Source: Luscinia megarhynchos
Lineage: Eukaryota > Chordata > Aves > Passeriformes > Turdidae
Assembly: GCA_034336665.1 (NCBI GenBank)
Contig: CM067568.1
Coordinates: forward strand, 42,884,770-42,948,769
Length of the DNA: 64,000 bases
Direction of reading: 5' to 3'
This document shows positions 62,471 through 64,000 of the stretch, piece by piece. Within the stretch, counting starts at the first letter, position 1, and each line of letters opens with the position of its first letter. A program made the translations under genes and the position numbers. The notes under the pieces were generated by a model, which saw only the letters and a list, made by a program, of their open reading frames with translations, was not told the origin of the DNA and ran no database searches.

Positions 62471-64000
62471 TTGCTACTTTAAATGGGTTTTTTACACTTG
62501 AAAAGTCATTACAGTTTTGTCAGGAAAGGATATGTAAGCATTTCTGCCTGCCTCTCTGCACTAGAAAATCACTGTGTAATTCAACAATATTTAGTCTTAA
62601 AAGATTTTGAAGGGTTTTAAAGCTAGAAATATTTTATTAAAAATTTCATTTTTCAAGCAGAAGTGAAATCTATTTAAAAGTAACTCAGCTATTTTAATGG
62701 GTTCAATTGTCAATTTTCCCACCAGTTCAATTACAGACTGGTGCTACCAAGCACCAGGAAAATAGGTTGGATGCAGCACACATTTTGTGGCCATATACTC
62801 ATATACTTTTCAAATGAAAGCTAAGAATATTCCAGAGTAACTGAATATTCATTACCAGAGTATGTTTCTCAGATATATAAAAGTTACTTGTAAGTAGGAG
62901 TTAAAAATCTGAACAGCTTTGTACTTGATCTGTACAAGTCCCTGAATGTTTCACTACTGATTTCAGGGTAATCAGAGACCTATACTTCATGCTTTCAAAA
63001 ATCCCATCTTACCCATGTGATTTTTTCCTCTATGTTCAAATATTATTTTTTTAATGTGTGTTTTTTTCCATTTTATATGGAATGCTGATTCTATATCCTG
63101 TCACTTGATGTAGGCCCATCCCAAAGTGTTTCATTTTTGAGTTGAGTATTGAAAATGTAGCAAGGAAAGTTATCTCAAACTTATCTACCTGTTATGAGAC
63201 TTTAAATAATTAATTTTCTTAAAATGTCCATAGAGTTTCTCATATACTAGGACTGGGAATCTAAATCATTCATTTATTTAAATTTTTGATGACTTAAAGA
63301 AGTTTTGTATTTGCAAGAGCCTGAAGGTTGTCTTAAACAATTCATAGATGAAACTCCCTAAACAACCACTTATCAATTTTTCTGGTTTATATGCAGAAAG
63401 TAAATTTGAAGCCAGGCAGAATATCTGCATTTTCAAATGTACCAGTTATGATTAGAGGGTGCCTGAGACAGGCTGCCCCAACCCCTATTGGTGTGGTGGT
63501 GGTGTCAGCAGATGATGCCTCCTTGGGTGACTCTGGCTCTCCAAAGGTGATCTTAGAGGCATAAGTGAATTTTATTCATGATTATAGACTCAAGAGTAGA
63601 GTTATTCAAGGAGCAAATGTTCCCCATGTAAGTTCAGTAAATTCAAAACAGTTTAATGATGGTGATGTTCAAGATGAAAATTGTGTCCATATTTTAGAGT
63701 TCACAAACTCATTAAGGAGAACAGCCTACACTGCCCCACCTGTGAACTGCAGGCTGCACCTGCAAGGCTGAATGGCACCATGGTGAGAATAATTTCAGTA
63801 GGGATCCCTTGCAAAAAAACTCCTCAGGGCCAGTGTCTGCAGCTGCTAATGGGATAATCACACAATAACTGCAGTGTAACCCATGGGGCTCTGGGAGCTG
63901 TGATACCTCCCATGGGAGACCAGTTCTCTGTCACACTACAGCAATTGCTTTATTTTCTGCTGGGCAGAAAATTTGGATAATGCCCTGAAGAACCACGACC

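Larger units (their letters stand above)
57081..64000. other. Gene-free AT-rich intergenic sequence
   Basis: Strongly AT-rich with few open frames; none between about 57.1 and 61.75 kb reaches 60 codons. No gene, RNA or transposon recognised. It contains a pyrimidine tract plus A18 run at 58481-58531 and a possible motif cluster at 62280-62470. The last 600 bases are slightly richer in GC but unidentified. Confidence 0.6.

Noticed and set aside
1..64000. CRISPR arrays, phage, operons or insertion sequences
   Set aside because: No regularly spaced repeats with unique spacers, no bacterial-type gene organisation, and clear vertebrate gene and retrotransposon signatures instead.

Overview
The window looks like chromosomal DNA of a bird, probably a passerine. 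It is AT-rich and gene-poor, with no operons or bacterial signals. It carries several decayed CR1 LINE copies, the dominant avian retrotransposon. It also carries one tRNA(Ile)-derived SINE with a CR1-like tail (36919-37036), an architecture I associate with the songbird TguSINE1 family. The only confident protein-coding gene encodes FLRT2, whose sequence is close to mammalian FLRT2 from end to end.

Layout. Positions 1 to about 12.67 kb are most simply read as the intron upstream of the FLRT2 coding exon; they hold low-complexity tracts and a pure (TATAAA)n array at 11336-11463. Two strong 3' splice sites end at 12668 and 12773. An untranslated leader of about 410 nt with four short upstream ORFs follows. 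The whole FLRT2 reading frame lies in a single exon at 13183-15168, as is typical of FLRT genes. The 3' UTR begins at 15169, with a good proximal poly(A) signal at 15750 and weaker candidates out to about 19.44 kb. From there to 64000 (roughly 44 kb) I see no convincing gene. That stretch holds CR1 fragments (34797-34870 weak, 35783-36590, 40905-41068, 44512-45037, 50577-50722), the SINE, simple repeats, and several enhancer-like clusters of binding motifs, including a perfect CRE at 52495-52502.

Function. FLRT2 is a single-pass cell-surface adhesion and guidance protein with an LRR ectodomain, one fibronectin III domain, a transmembrane helix and a short conserved tail. A large gene-poor flank around a developmental guidance gene often carries long-range regulatory elements. 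That is the most plausible role for any constrained sequence here, but conservation cannot be tested from one sequence.

Limits. I recognised no RNA genes, CRISPR arrays, complete retroviruses or other host genes. No fundamentally new system is evident. The most interesting items are the FLRT2 leader architecture, an extra cysteine in its FN3 domain, the SINE, the TATA-box-like array, and the CRE/E-box cluster.
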